Shown: piece after piece, positions 23,799 through 32,769 of the stretch | How the letters are laid out: the number at the start of each line of letters is the position of its first letter | Numbering within the stretch: position 1 is the first letter of the stretch | Source: Streptomyces clavuligerus | GTDB taxonomy: Bacteria; Actinomycetota; Actinomycetes; Streptomycetales; Streptomycetaceae | DNA length: 64,000 bases | NCBI RefSeq assembly: GCF_005519465.1 | Contig: NZ_CP027858.1 | Span: 5,146,001-5,210,000 of the forward strand | Reading direction: 5' to 3' | Made by a program: the position numbers and the translations under genes | The notes under the pieces: model-generated | Databases searched by the model: none | The model's input: the letters and a program-made list of their open reading frames with translations, nothing else | What the model was told of the DNA's origin: nothing

Positions 23799-24203
23799 GT
23801 GCCGCTCTCGGAGCACGAGCAGCGAATGCTTGAGCAGATGGAGCGAGCGCTGTACGCCGAAGATCCCAAATTCGCGACAGCGCTTGAGGGAAGCGGGCTG
23901 CGTACGTACACCCGGCGACGGGTCTACCAGGCGATCGCCGGTTTCCTGGTGGGTATCGCGCTCCTGATGGCCGGAATGGTCTCGCAGCTGGTCTGGGTCA
24001 GTGTGGTGGGTTTCCTGGTCATGCTGGGCTGCGCGGTCCTCGCGGTCACCGGCTGGCGCAAGGCGCCGAAGCCGGGTGAGAGCCAGCCCGCGGGAGATCC
24101 GGCGGGCGTCCGTTCCCAGCCCCGGCAGTCCCGCCAGCGCCGGTCCGTGATGGACCGGATCGAGCAGCGGTGGCAGCGCCGCCGTGATGAGCAGGGCCAC
24201 TGA
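23799..24203 (+). CDS. DUF3040 domain membrane protein
   Basis: A 134-aa protein. PLSEHEQRMLEQMERALYAEDPKFATALEG is the DUF3040 signature. Two adjacent hydrophobic helices follow (AIAGFLVGIALLMAGMVSQLVWVSVVGFLVMLGCAVLAVTGW), and then a basic, presumably cytoplasmic tail (SRQRRSVMDRIEQRWQRRRDE). GTG at 23799 follows AGGAGGA. The family is actinobacteria-specific and commonly sits upstream of the dcw cluster; its function is unknown. A TATCCT at about 23744 may be part of its promoter. Confidence 0.9.
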   Translation: MPLSEHEQRMLEQMERALYAEDPKFATALEGSGLRTYTRRRVYQAIAGFLVGIALLMAGMVSQLVWVSVVGFLVMLGCAVLAVTGWRKAPKPGESQPAGDPAGVRSQPRQSRQRRSVMDRIEQRWQRRRDEQGH

Positions 24204-24241
24204 GGCCCCTCCGGCAAGCCCCTGAAGCACTCTGAAGCCTC

Positions 24242-24297
24242 GCGCCCGGCGGGTGCGGGAGTCTCCGGCCGTCCCGGACGCTCCTGCCGCCGGGCGC
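24242..24297 (+). terminator. Hairpin after the DUF3040 gene
   Basis: GCGCCCGGCGG (24242-24252) pairs with CCGCCGGGCGC (24287-24297). The interior contains CCGGCCGTCCCGG, which can form a second helix. TTCGGTTT follows. Confidence 0.6.
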
Positions 24298-24310
24298 TTC
24301 GGTTTCCCGT

Positions 24311-24355
24311 GCTTCCCGCGCTTCCCGCGTTTGCCGCGTCTGTCGCGGTTCCCGC
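24311..24355 (+). repeat. Five 9-bp tandem repeats in a 676-nt gene-free region
   Basis: GCTTCCCGC, GCTTCCCGC, GTTTGCCGC, GTCTGTCGC and GGTTCCCGC are consecutive 9-mers. They lie in the gap 24204-24879 between DUF3040 and the convergent transglutaminase gene. The rest of that gap is GC-rich low-complexity sequence (CGTCCCCGTCCCCGTTC and similar); long reading frames there show no motifs and I call no gene. Confidence 0.65.
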
Positions 24356-24879
24356 GCAGATCCGCACGCTGCTCCGTATCCGGTCCCCCGGGCGTCCCTG
24401 TACCCGTGAGCGTCCCCGTCCCCGTTCTCCCGCGTTGCCGTACGCGCTGTCCTCCGGGCGTTCCCCCGGAGACCACCCCTCCCTCGTCGCTCTCCGTGAC
24501 CCTCTCCGCCGTGCACGTCCGGCCCGGCCGTCCACCGAGCCCCGCCCGCCGGCTCCGCGTCCGCTGTGACCGCGGCGCGACGGAGCCGCGTCCCCGTCCG
24601 GTGTGATCCCTCCGGCCCCGTCCACCGGCCCACCGTGTCCGGGTCCCGGCCGCCGGTGCTCCCGGCGGGCCCGCCGCCCCGGTACGCCCGCACCGCACCG
24701 GGCCGCTCGGCGTCGGCCCGTCCGGGCCGGCCGCGCGTGCCCGGCGTGGCCCGTCCGGCTCCGGCCGGGAGTGCCCTCCGCGGCCGCGCCCGAGGCACGG
24801 TCCGCCCGCACGGAGCGCGCCCCGTGGGTGACCGTGCGTGCCGGGCGGCTCCGGGCCGGGGCCCGAGCGCGCGGCGGCC

Positions 24880-27309
24880 TCAGCCCCGCTGCCGGAACGG
24901 GTGGAACGGCCGCCGCCGCAGCGTCGCGCTCCAGTGGCTCCACCGGCCGCCCCAGCGCTCCGCGAGCGAGGTGTACGCGGCCGACGCGGCCCACACCACC
25001 CGTACGGCCGAGCGCGGCAGCAGCAGGGCCCGCAGCCGGGTGCCCCGGCCCGCCGCGGCGCGAAGCCCGTCCCGTATCCGCCGGACGTCCTCGGCGAGGT
25101 CCCCGGCGGGCCCCGGCAGCGGCGCGTACAGCACCTGTTCGACCGCGGTGGCGACCCGGTGCACCGCCTCGGCCGCCGCGCCCTCCAGCTTCCCCAGGCG
25201 TACGACGCGCTCGGCGGTTCCCCGGGGCGTCAGTGAGGCGTCCGGGAGGATGCCGTGGTCCCAGGCGAGATCGGAGATCTCCAGCCAGGCCGCCAGGGTG
25301 CGCGCCGCCGGGTCCTGTGCTCCGGATCCTCTGGACCTCAGCCTGCGGGCGGTGGTGCGCAGCCGCCAGAGCAGCGGCAGCAGGGGCAGCACGACGACGG
25401 CCGACGCCCCCAGGACGATCAGTGGAACGGCCGCCCACGAGCCGCCCGCGTCCACGGAGCCGCCGGTGCCGGTCGCGGCGGAGGCGGAGCACTCGCCCAG
25501 CCGCCGCAGCTCCGGCGGGCAGGTGTCCGACGCGGACGGGGCCGCCGCGGGCGCCTGGGACGCGGCCGACGGCTGCGCGGACGGGGCGCTCGGGCCGCCG
25601 GGCGCGGTGTCGTCGAGGGTGTAGGGCGGCTGGCTGCCCCGGCTGGGGGTCGGCTCGAAACGGGTCCAGCCCACCCCCTCGAAGTACAGCTCCGGCCAGG
25701 CGTGCGCGTCCCGCTGCCCCACCGACACGGTGTTGTCGGAGCGCGGGGTGCCCGATGTGAAGCCCACGGCGACCCGCGCCGGTATGCCCAGCGTCCGGGC
25801 CATCGTGGCCATCGAGAACGAGAAGTGGATGCAGAAGCCCTGCTTCTGCCGGAGGAAGCGGGTGATCGCGTTGACGCCCGTGCCGGAACGCACCTGGGTG
25901 TCGTAGACGAAGCCGCCGTCCTGGGTGAACCACTCCTGGAGCCGCACCGCGCGCTCGTGGTCGTTGGCGGCGCCCCGGGTGACCCGGCGGGCCGTCTCCT
26001 CGACCTCGGCGGGCAGGTTTTGGGGCACCTTGGTGTACTCGCGCCGCAGTGCCTCCGGCGGGCGCGGCGCCTCGGCGAGCTGTTGCGGCGTCGGGTTCAC
26101 CAGCAGGCTGGTGACGGAGTACCGGGCGCCCCCGGTGTCCTCGCCCGGGTCGGCGACGACGGTCCGCCCCTCCGGCTCGAAGCGCCAGCCGCCGTTGACC
26201 TCCACCCGGGTCGCCGGGTAGGGCATGGGCAGCCAGCTCTGCTGGTAGTACTCGGCGGCCGAGATGCTCGTGCGGATCTCCTTCCGCTCCACCGCCGGGT
26301 TCAGCCCCTGCGGCTCCGGCAGCGGTGCGGGCACGTCCACGACCCGGCGCTTGGAGGAGCGCCAGCTCGTCCCGTCGAACTGGTCCAGCGCCACGATCCG
26401 CAGATAGAGGCCGTCGGTGCTGCCCGCCTCGGTGCGGTAGCGCAGCACCTCGCGGTTGGTGGGCTGGTTGAGGTTGTCCTGGAGCGAGACCAGCGGATTG
26501 ACCGCCGAGATGGTGCCGCCCGCGCCGCCGCCCCCGGAGCCGTCCCCGGTGCCGATGCCGGAGAGGACGCCGCCGTCCAGCGCGGGGAGCGCGGCGGGCA
26601 CCGCCAGTGCCACGCCGAGTGCCAGCACCCCGATCCGGCCGCCGGTGCGGAGCGCGGGGGCCGGGGCCCGGCCGCCCGGGTCGAGCGCCTTGCGGCCCCG
26701 GGCCGCCGGGTCGGGCGCGGTGAAGATCCGTCCCCACCGGGAGAGCTGCTCCCGGCCCTCGGCCAGCAGGAGCAGCAGATAGCCGGAGGCGGCGAGCAGG
26801 AACCACAGCGCGCTGGCCCCGCCGCCCGCGAGACCGGCCGCGATCGAGTAGAGCGCGAGCAGCGGCAGCCCGGCCGCGGCGGCGCTGCGGAAGGTGACCG
26901 CGATCGTGTCCACCAGCAGACCGATCACCAGCACTCCGCCGATCACCATCAGCTCGATGCCGTCGGTCGACGGGGCGGGTATCGCGTAGCGGCTGATGTC
27001 CTGGCCGCCCGAGGTCAGCAGCTCCCCGAAGTACTGGAGCGACCCCGGCCCGGGCACCAGGCCGAGCAGCGCGTACTCAGGAGCGAAGACCCAGGTCAGG
27101 ACGGTCAGCCCGACAACGGTCTGGATCAGGGCCGTCAGCGGGCGGGCCAGGGTCGCGCGCCGGGCCAGCTCCCCCGCCCCGCTCTGGACGCCCAGCAGCA
27201 GCGCGGCCTGCGCCAGCCAGCCCACGCCCTCCAGCAGCGGCAGCAGCGCACCCGCCGCCAGCAGGGTGGCCGTGTACGCGGACAGGGCCAGCCGCACCCG
27301 ACTGCTCAT
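24880..27309 (-). CDS. TgpA-family membrane transglutaminase-like protein
   Basis: An 809-aa protein. The N-terminal ~240 residues hold five to six membrane helices (DUF3488 region). A long extracytoplasmic segment includes the transglutaminase core GFCIHFSFSMATMARTLGIPARVAVGFTSG with nucleophile Cys493, and DAHAWPELYFEGVGWTRFEPTP with His536. A further helix near residue 630 is followed by a cytoplasmic DUF4129-like C-terminus. It is the third gene of a MoxR-DUF58-transglutaminase operon, a conserved trio thought to act in envelope or peptide processing. ATG at 27309 lies 69 nt after the DUF58 stop, with GGGGGACG before it. Confidence 0.92.
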   Translation of the reverse strand: MSSRVRLALSAYTATLLAAGALLPLLEGVGWLAQAALLLGVQSGAGELARRATLARPLTALIQTVVGLTVLTWVFAPEYALLGLVPGPGSLQYFGELLTSGGQDISRYAIPAPSTDGIELMVIGGVLVIGLLVDTIAVTFRSAAAAGLPLLALYSIAAGLAGGGASALWFLLAASGYLLLLLAEGREQLSRWGRIFTAPDPAARGRKALDPGGRAPAPALRTGGRIGVLALGVALAVPAALPALDGGVLSGIGTGDGSGGGGAGGTISAVNPLVSLQDNLNQPTNREVLRYRTEAGSTDGLYLRIVALDQFDGTSWRSSKRRVVDVPAPLPEPQGLNPAVERKEIRTSISAAEYYQQSWLPMPYPATRVEVNGGWRFEPEGRTVVADPGEDTGGARYSVTSLLVNPTPQQLAEAPRPPEALRREYTKVPQNLPAEVEETARRVTRGAANDHERAVRLQEWFTQDGGFVYDTQVRSGTGVNAITRFLRQKQGFCIHFSFSMATMARTLGIPARVAVGFTSGTPRSDNTVSVGQRDAHAWPELYFEGVGWTRFEPTPSRGSQPPYTLDDTAPGGPSAPSAQPSAASQAPAAAPSASDTCPPELRRLGECSASAATGTGGSVDAGGSWAAVPLIVLGASAVVVLPLLPLLWRLRTTARRLRSRGSGAQDPAARTLAAWLEISDLAWDHGILPDASLTPRGTAERVVRLGKLEGAAAEAVHRVATAVEQVLYAPLPGPAGDLAEDVRRIRDGLRAAAGRGTRLRALLLPRSAVRVVWAASAAYTSLAERWGGRWSHWSATLRRRPFHPFRQRG

Positions 27310-27357
27310 GACGTCGTCCCCCTGTTCATGCCTTCTCCGTGCCGCTTTCCATGCCGT

Positions 27358-27399
27358 TCATGACCAGGCCCCGATGCCTCATGACCAGGCCCCGGTGCC
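27358..27399 (-). repeat. 21-bp tandem duplication at the end of the DUF58 gene
   Basis: Positions 27358-27378 and 27379-27399 are the same 21-mer with one difference (CCCCGATGCC versus CCCCGGTGCC). The unit is seven codons and encodes GTGAWS-stop (second copy GIGAWS-stop), so the end of the gene, including its stop codon, is duplicated in frame. Confidence 0.85.
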
Positions 27400-28727
27400 G
27401 GAGCCGAAGCTCTCGGTACCCTGCTGCCCGGCCTGCCGCCACAGCGCGGGCAGCGAGGCACCCGGCCCCACCGGGAGCACCGTCCAGCCGGCCTCGCGCA
27501 GCCGCCGCAGCCGGTCCCCGGCGCCGCGCGGGGCGGTGGCTCCCGCCCAGAGCGCTGTGTCCATGACGAAGGCCACCGCCGCCCCGGTGCGGGGGCGCAG
27601 CCGTGCCACCTCCGCCGCCCGGCCCTCGTCCAGATCGCCCAGGAAGGCGACCACCAGTCCGTCGCTCCCGCGGCGCAGCGCGCCGCCCGCGGCGGAGAAC
27701 CCCTCCCCGCCGGAGTGGTCGACCACGGCGAGTGTGTCCAGCAGCAGCCCCGCGAGGTCCGCCGAGCCGGTGCCGGAACCGGCGGAGGTGTCGTCCGCCG
27801 CGCCGGGGACCGCGTCCCCGGCGTCCGTCACCAGCCGTACGGCGAGACCCCGCTCCAGTATGTGCAGCAGGACGGAGGCGGCCCCGGAGACCGCCCACTC
27901 GAAGGCGGCGTCGGGGCCCGTGCTTTGGTAGCCGACGGCCCGGGTGTCGAGCAGCACCGTGCACCGGGGCCGCTGGGGCTGCTCCTCCCGGCGGACCATC
28001 AGCTCCCCGAACCGTGCCGTGGAACGCCAGTGCACCCGGCGCAGATCGTCGCCGTGGCGGTAGGCGCGCGGGATGATGTCGTCGTCCCCGGCGAGCGCCA
28101 GGGAGCGCTGACGGCCCTCCCCCTGCCCGGGGGACCCGCCGGTCAGCCGCACCGGCGGCAGCGCCTCGGTCCGGGGGGTCACGGTCAGCGTGTCGTAGGC
28201 GCTGAACGAGCGCGTCAGCTCGCACATGCCGAACGGGTCGCTCAGCCGGAGCTGGAGCGGCCCCAGGGGGTAGCGCCCGCGCAGATCGGAGCGGACCCGG
28301 TAGGACACCTCCCGGCGGCCCGCGGCCTCCACCCGGTCCAGCACGAACCGGGGCCGCGGCCCGAGGACGTAGGGCACATGGTCCTGGAGCATCAGCAGCC
28401 CCGTGGGCAGCCGGGAGACGTTGTCCAGCCGCAGATGCACCCGGGCCTCCGCGCCCGCCGGCACCCGGTGGGGCGTCAGCCGCCTGCTGCCCGTCACCCG
28501 GTAGCGGGTGCGGTGGAGGGTGAGGGCGCAGAGCAGCGGCAGCACCGCGAGCAGCAGTCCCACCCGCAGCAGATCGCTCTGCCCGAGGACGTAGGCGCAG
28601 ACGGCGGCGGCCACCCCGGCGGCCAGGAAGGACCGGCCGCGGGTGGTGAGGCCGCTGAGCGCGGTCCGCAGCCCGGAGGGCTCACCGCCGTCCTGTTCCC
28701 CCGCTCCGGCGGGCTCCCCCTGGGACA

Positions 28728-28728
<1 letters not shown>
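27379..28728 (-). CDS. DUF58 domain-containing protein
   Basis: A 449-aa protein. Two N-terminal helices (GRSFLAAGVAAAVCAYVLG and LLRVGLLLAVLPLLCAL) precede a beta-rich region and the DUF58 core. That core is DIIPRAYRHGDDLRRVHWRSTARFGELMVRREEQPQRPRCTVLLDTRA, which includes the start of a von Willebrand A-like fold. It is typically encoded beside MoxR ATPases, which are thought to remodel vWA proteins. The ATG at 28728 shares one base with the MoxR stop (TGATG), so translation is coupled. Confidence 0.92.
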
Positions 28729-29750
<1,022 letters not shown>

Positions 29751-30130
29751 CCGGCCCTCCTCGGCCCATTCGCGGGCCGAAGGACCGGCCCACCCGAAAC
29801 ACGAACACCGGTGCCGGGGAGTTCCGGAGCGGGGCGCGTGCCCCCGCCATGCCGCTCTTCCTCGCTGTGTCGCCCGCACGGTCCCCCGCACCGTCTCCCC
29901 CGTACCGCTCCCCGCATTGTTGTTGGCCCGGCGGTGTCGTGTCACTCGCCTGTGGACAACCCCCGGAGGAATGCCGGTTTTGCCGGACCTTATCCGGTTG
30001 TTCGACGGTCATCACGGGCGGTGGCGCGGCCCTCGGGGGTTGCCGCGCGACCAGGTTGCGGACGACCCGCGCGGCCAGGTGCGGATGACCTGTGATGGCA
30101 TCCGCATATGGCCGTACATGTCGACACATG

Positions 30131-30176
30131 ACCGTGTGAGCCGTCCCGCCGACGTCGGCGGGACGGCTCACACGGT
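30131..30176. terminator. 46-bp perfect palindrome downstream of carbonic anhydrase
   Basis: Arms 30131-30153 and 30154-30176 are exact reverse complements over 23 bp with no spacer (centre CCGAC/GTCGG). On the minus strand it follows the carbonic anhydrase stop at 30202. A smaller hairpin GGGTGAA/TTCACCC (30190-30207) overlaps that stop codon. It is most simply a very strong terminator. The rest of the 451-nt gap 29751-30201 shows only a lone TGTGGACAA. Confidence 0.75.
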
Positions 30177-30201
30177 GAACGCTCTCATGGGGTGAACGGG
30201 T

Positions 30202-30750
30202 TCACCCGGCCGGGTCGATCTCTCTCAGCACGCCGCGCTTCACATCGAAGACAAAGCCGCGCACATGGTCGGTGTGCAGCAGGAACGGGGAGGTCCGCAC
30301 CCGCTGCATGGACTGCCGTACGTCCTGGTCCACATCGCGGAACGCCTCCACCGCCCACGGCGGACGCTGTCCGACCTCGTCCTCCAGCTCGTGCCGGAAG
30401 TCCTCCGTCAGCGACTCCAGGCCGCAGCCGGTGTGGTGGATGAGGATCACGCTGCGGGTGCCCAGGGCGCGCTGGCTGATGGTCAGCGAGCGGATCACGT
30501 CGTCGGTGACCACTCCGCCCGCGTTGCGGATGGTGTGGCAGTCGCCCAGCTCCAGGCCGAGCGCCGCGTGCAGGTCGAGCCGGGCGTCCATACAGGCGAC
30601 CACGGCCACCCGCAGCACGGGCCGCGCGTCCATCCCCGGGTCCTGGAAGCCGGCGGCGTAGCGCTGGTTCGCCTCGACGAGGCGGTCGATGACCGTACTG
30701 CCGGGAGCCGCGGTGTCGGCGTCGGCAGGGTGGTGCGCGGAAGTCGTCAT
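30202..30750 (-). CDS. Beta-class carbonic anhydrase
   Basis: A 182-aa zinc enzyme that interconverts CO2 and bicarbonate. Zinc-site residues are visible: Cys53, Asp55 and Arg57 in VVACMDARLDL, and His106 and Cys109 in ILIHHTGCGLE. RNAGGVVTDDVIRSLTISQRALGTR is the conserved intervening segment. ATG at 30750 is chosen because TAACGT ends 7 nt upstream and no ribosome site exists, implying a leaderless message; an upstream ATG frame lacks support. It is transcribed away from the dcw cluster. Confidence 0.93.
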   Translation of the reverse strand: MTTSAHHPADADTAAPGSTVIDRLVEANQRYAAGFQDPGMDARPVLRVAVVACMDARLDLHAALGLELGDCHTIRNAGGVVTDDVIRSLTISQRALGTRSVILIHHTGCGLESLTEDFRHELEDEVGQRPPWAVEAFRDVDQDVRQSMQRVRTSPFLLHTDHVRGFVFDVKRGVLREIDPAG

Positions 30751-30757
30751 GGCGACG

Positions 30758-30763
30758 ACGTTA
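30758..30763 (-). promoter_or_regulatory. -10 element of the carbonic anhydrase promoter
   Basis: Minus-strand TAACGT lies 7 nt before the ATG, consistent with leaderless initiation. Confidence 0.45.
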
Positions 30764-30914
30764 GTGGGCGGGACCCGGATCGGCCTGCTGTGAAGCCGCA
30801 CAAAGAACATCAACATCCATTGTTGTGAGGTACCCCACATGAGCGACAGTCCATAGCCCGTGCGGGTGATTCACCCCTGAGGCGCACCCCGTCGCCACGC
30901 CGTCGGCCGGTTGA

Positions 30915-30942
30915 TTGACCGCACTGGCCGGTGGACTAGAGT
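30915..30942 (+). promoter_or_regulatory. Promoter upstream of the dcw cluster
   Basis: TTGACC (30915-30920), a 16-nt spacer and TAGAGT (30937-30942) match the Streptomyces housekeeping consensus closely. The start would be near 30950, leaving a leader of about 150 nt before rsmH that contains several CCCATG-like repeats (about 30952-30992). No MraZ-type repeats and no mraZ gene are present. Confidence 0.7.
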
Positions 30943-31102
30943 GGCGCGGAACCCATGGGTCATGCGCATGTCCTGTGTCCCATGCCCCATGAGTGTTCCC
31001 GACAACGATCTTCCCCGCGTGTACGGCGGTGCGTACCGCGTGTGCGGCGTCCGCACGGCCAAGGGCCCCGGTATGGCCCCGCGCCGGACCTGAGAGGGCT
31101 CT

Positions 31103-32059
31103 GTGAGCAATACCCGACATGTCCCGGTGATGCTCCAGCGGTGCCTGGACCTGTTGGCCCCGGCCCTGGAGTCCCCGGGAGCGGTCGTCGTCGACTGCAC
31201 CCTCGGACTCGGCGGCCACAGCGAGGCCCTGCTCTCCCGCTTCCCCGGCGTCCGGCTGATCGCCCTCGACCGGGACCCCGAGGCACTGCGCCTTTCGGCC
31301 GAGCGGCTGGCCCCCTACGGCGAGCGCGCCACCCTGGTCCACGCGGTCTACGACGAGCTGCCCGCCGTTCTGGCCCGGCTGGGCGTCCCCCGGGTGCAGG
31401 GCGTCCTCTTCGACCTCGGCGTCTCCTCCATGCAGCTCGACGAGGCCGACCGGGGCTTCGCCTACGCCCAGGACGCCCCGCTCGACATGCGGATGGACCA
31501 GACCACCGGTATGAGCGCGGCCGAGGTCCTCAACACCTACCCCCCGGGCGAGCTGGTCCGCATCCTGCGCGCCTACGGCGAGGAGAAGCAGGCCAAGCGG
31601 ATCGTCTCCGCGATCGTCCGGGAACGCGTGAACGAGCCGTTCAGCACCAGCGCCCGGCTGGTCGAGCTGATCCGCGACGCGCTGCCCCAGGCCGCCAAGC
31701 GCACCGGCGGCAACCCCGCGAAGCGCACCTTCCAGGCGCTGCGCATCGAGGTGAACGGTGAACTGAGCGTGCTGGAGCGGGCCGTGCCCGCGGCGGTCGC
31801 GGCGCTCGCCGTGGAGGGCCGGATCGCGGTGCTCTCCTACCACTCCCTGGAGGACCGCCTGGTGAAGCAGGTCTTCGCCGCCGGTGCCGCCACCACGGCG
31901 CCGCCGGGGCTGCCCGTCGTGCCGGAGGAGTACCAGCCGCGGCTGAGACTGCTCACCCGCGGCGCCGAACTGCCCACCGACGACGAGGTGGCCGAGAACC
32001 GGCGGGCCGCCCCCGCGCGTCTGAGGGGAGCACAGCGCATCCGGGAGGACGTGCGGTGA
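31103..32059 (+). CDS. rsmH: 16S rRNA (cytosine1402-N4)-methyltransferase
   Basis: A 318-aa class I methyltransferase. [30 protein letters not shown] (SAM motif I), [33 protein letters not shown] and [15 protein letters not shown] are hallmark MraW/RsmH segments. It methylates C1402 in the decoding centre of 16S rRNA. GTG at 31103 follows TGAGAGGGCTCT. It is the first gene of the division and cell-wall cluster, 67 nt before ftsL. Confidence 0.96.
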   Translation: MSNTRHVPVMLQRCLDLLAPALESPGAVVVDCTLGLGGHSEALLSRFPGVRLIALDRDPEALRLSAERLAPYGERATLVHAVYDELPAVLARLGVPRVQGVLFDLGVSSMQLDEADRGFAYAQDAPLDMRMDQTTGMSAAEVLNTYPPGELVRILRAYGEEKQAKRIVSAIVRERVNEPFSTSARLVELIRDALPQAAKRTGGNPAKRTFQALRIEVNGELSVLERAVPAAVAALAVEGRIAVLSYHSLEDRLVKQVFAAGAATTAPPGLPVVPEEYQPRLRLLTRGAELPTDDEVAENRRAAPARLRGAQRIREDVR

Positions 32060-32126
32060 GCCGCGGGGCGGGCAGTGGCCCGCGGACACCGCCCGCGGGA
32101 GGCCGGGAGACGATCGGGAGGCCACG

Positions 32127-32765
32127 GTGAGCCCAGCGGCCCAGCAGCTCAAGGGGCGCGCCGCCCGGCTCGCCCGGATGATGCCGGACGGCCCGTCCTC
32201 CGCCGCCCGCACCCCGTTCGTCCTGCTGGTCGTCGTGCTGCTCGGCGGCGGTCTGATCGCCCTGCTGCTGCTGAACTCCGCCCTCAGCGAGGAGTCGTTC
32301 GAACTGAGCGAGCTGCGGCGCGAGACCACCGCGCTCACCGACGAGCAGCAGGCGCTGCAACGGGACGTCGACAGCTTCCTCGCCCCCGACGCGCTGGAGC
32401 GGCGCGCCCGTGAGCTGGGCATGGTCCCCGGCGGCAACCCCGCCTTCCTCGCCCCCGACGGCACCGTGCGCGGCCAGGCCGACCCGGCGCCCGCCGACAC
32501 CGGGTCCGCGTCCCCGGCCGCCCCCGGGACCGGGGCTCCGGGCACGGCCGCCGCGGGACCCCAGACCCTGGGGTCCCCCGAGCCCCTCGCGTCCCCGCGG
32601 ACACCCGGGTCCCGGACGTCCGCCCAGCCCGCCGTCCCCCCGCAGACGCAGGACGCCCTCCCGACCACCGGAACGCCGCAGTCCGCCGGTTCCTCCCCGC
32701 CGCCCGGCGCCCCGCGGCCCGCCGTACCCCCGCCCGGTCAGCCCTCGACGCCCACCGGCAGGTGA
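32127..32765 (+). CDS. ftsL: Cell division protein FtsL-like, with long Pro/Ala-rich tail
   Basis: A 212-aa bitopic protein. The cytoplasmic N-terminus (about 30 residues) is followed by one helix (FVLLVVVLLGGGLIALLLLNSAL) and a coiled coil with septum-initiator character (ELSELRRETTALTDEQQALQRDVDSFLAPDALERRARELGMVP). The last ~95 residues are Pro/Ala/Thr/Ser-rich (QPAVPPQTQDALPTTGTPQS) and probably disordered outside the membrane. FtsL recruits and activates the FtsW-FtsI synthase. Position between rsmH and ftsI fixes the assignment. Confidence 0.88.
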   Translation: MSPAAQQLKGRAARLARMMPDGPSSAARTPFVLLVVVLLGGGLIALLLLNSALSEESFELSELRRETTALTDEQQALQRDVDSFLAPDALERRARELGMVPGGNPAFLAPDGTVRGQADPAPADTGSASPAAPGTGAPGTAAAGPQTLGSPEPLASPRTPGSRTSAQPAVPPQTQDALPTTGTPQSAGSSPPPGAPRPAVPPPGQPSTPTGR

Positions 32766-32769
32766 CGCA

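Noticed and set aside
24253..24606. 117-codon plus-strand frame rich in Phe-Pro-Arg repeats
   Set aside because: It is the translation of 9-bp tandem repeats and GC tracts, without codon bias or conserved features.
23924..26806. 960-codon minus-strand frame overlapping DUF3040 and the transglutaminase gene
   Set aside because: It is out of frame with the transglutaminase gene on the same strand and antisense to DUF3040; no family is visible.
29951..29959. TGTGGACAA, identical to a Streptomyces DnaA box
   Set aside because: It is a single copy in a short intergenic region without the box clusters, dnaA or dnaN expected at an origin.
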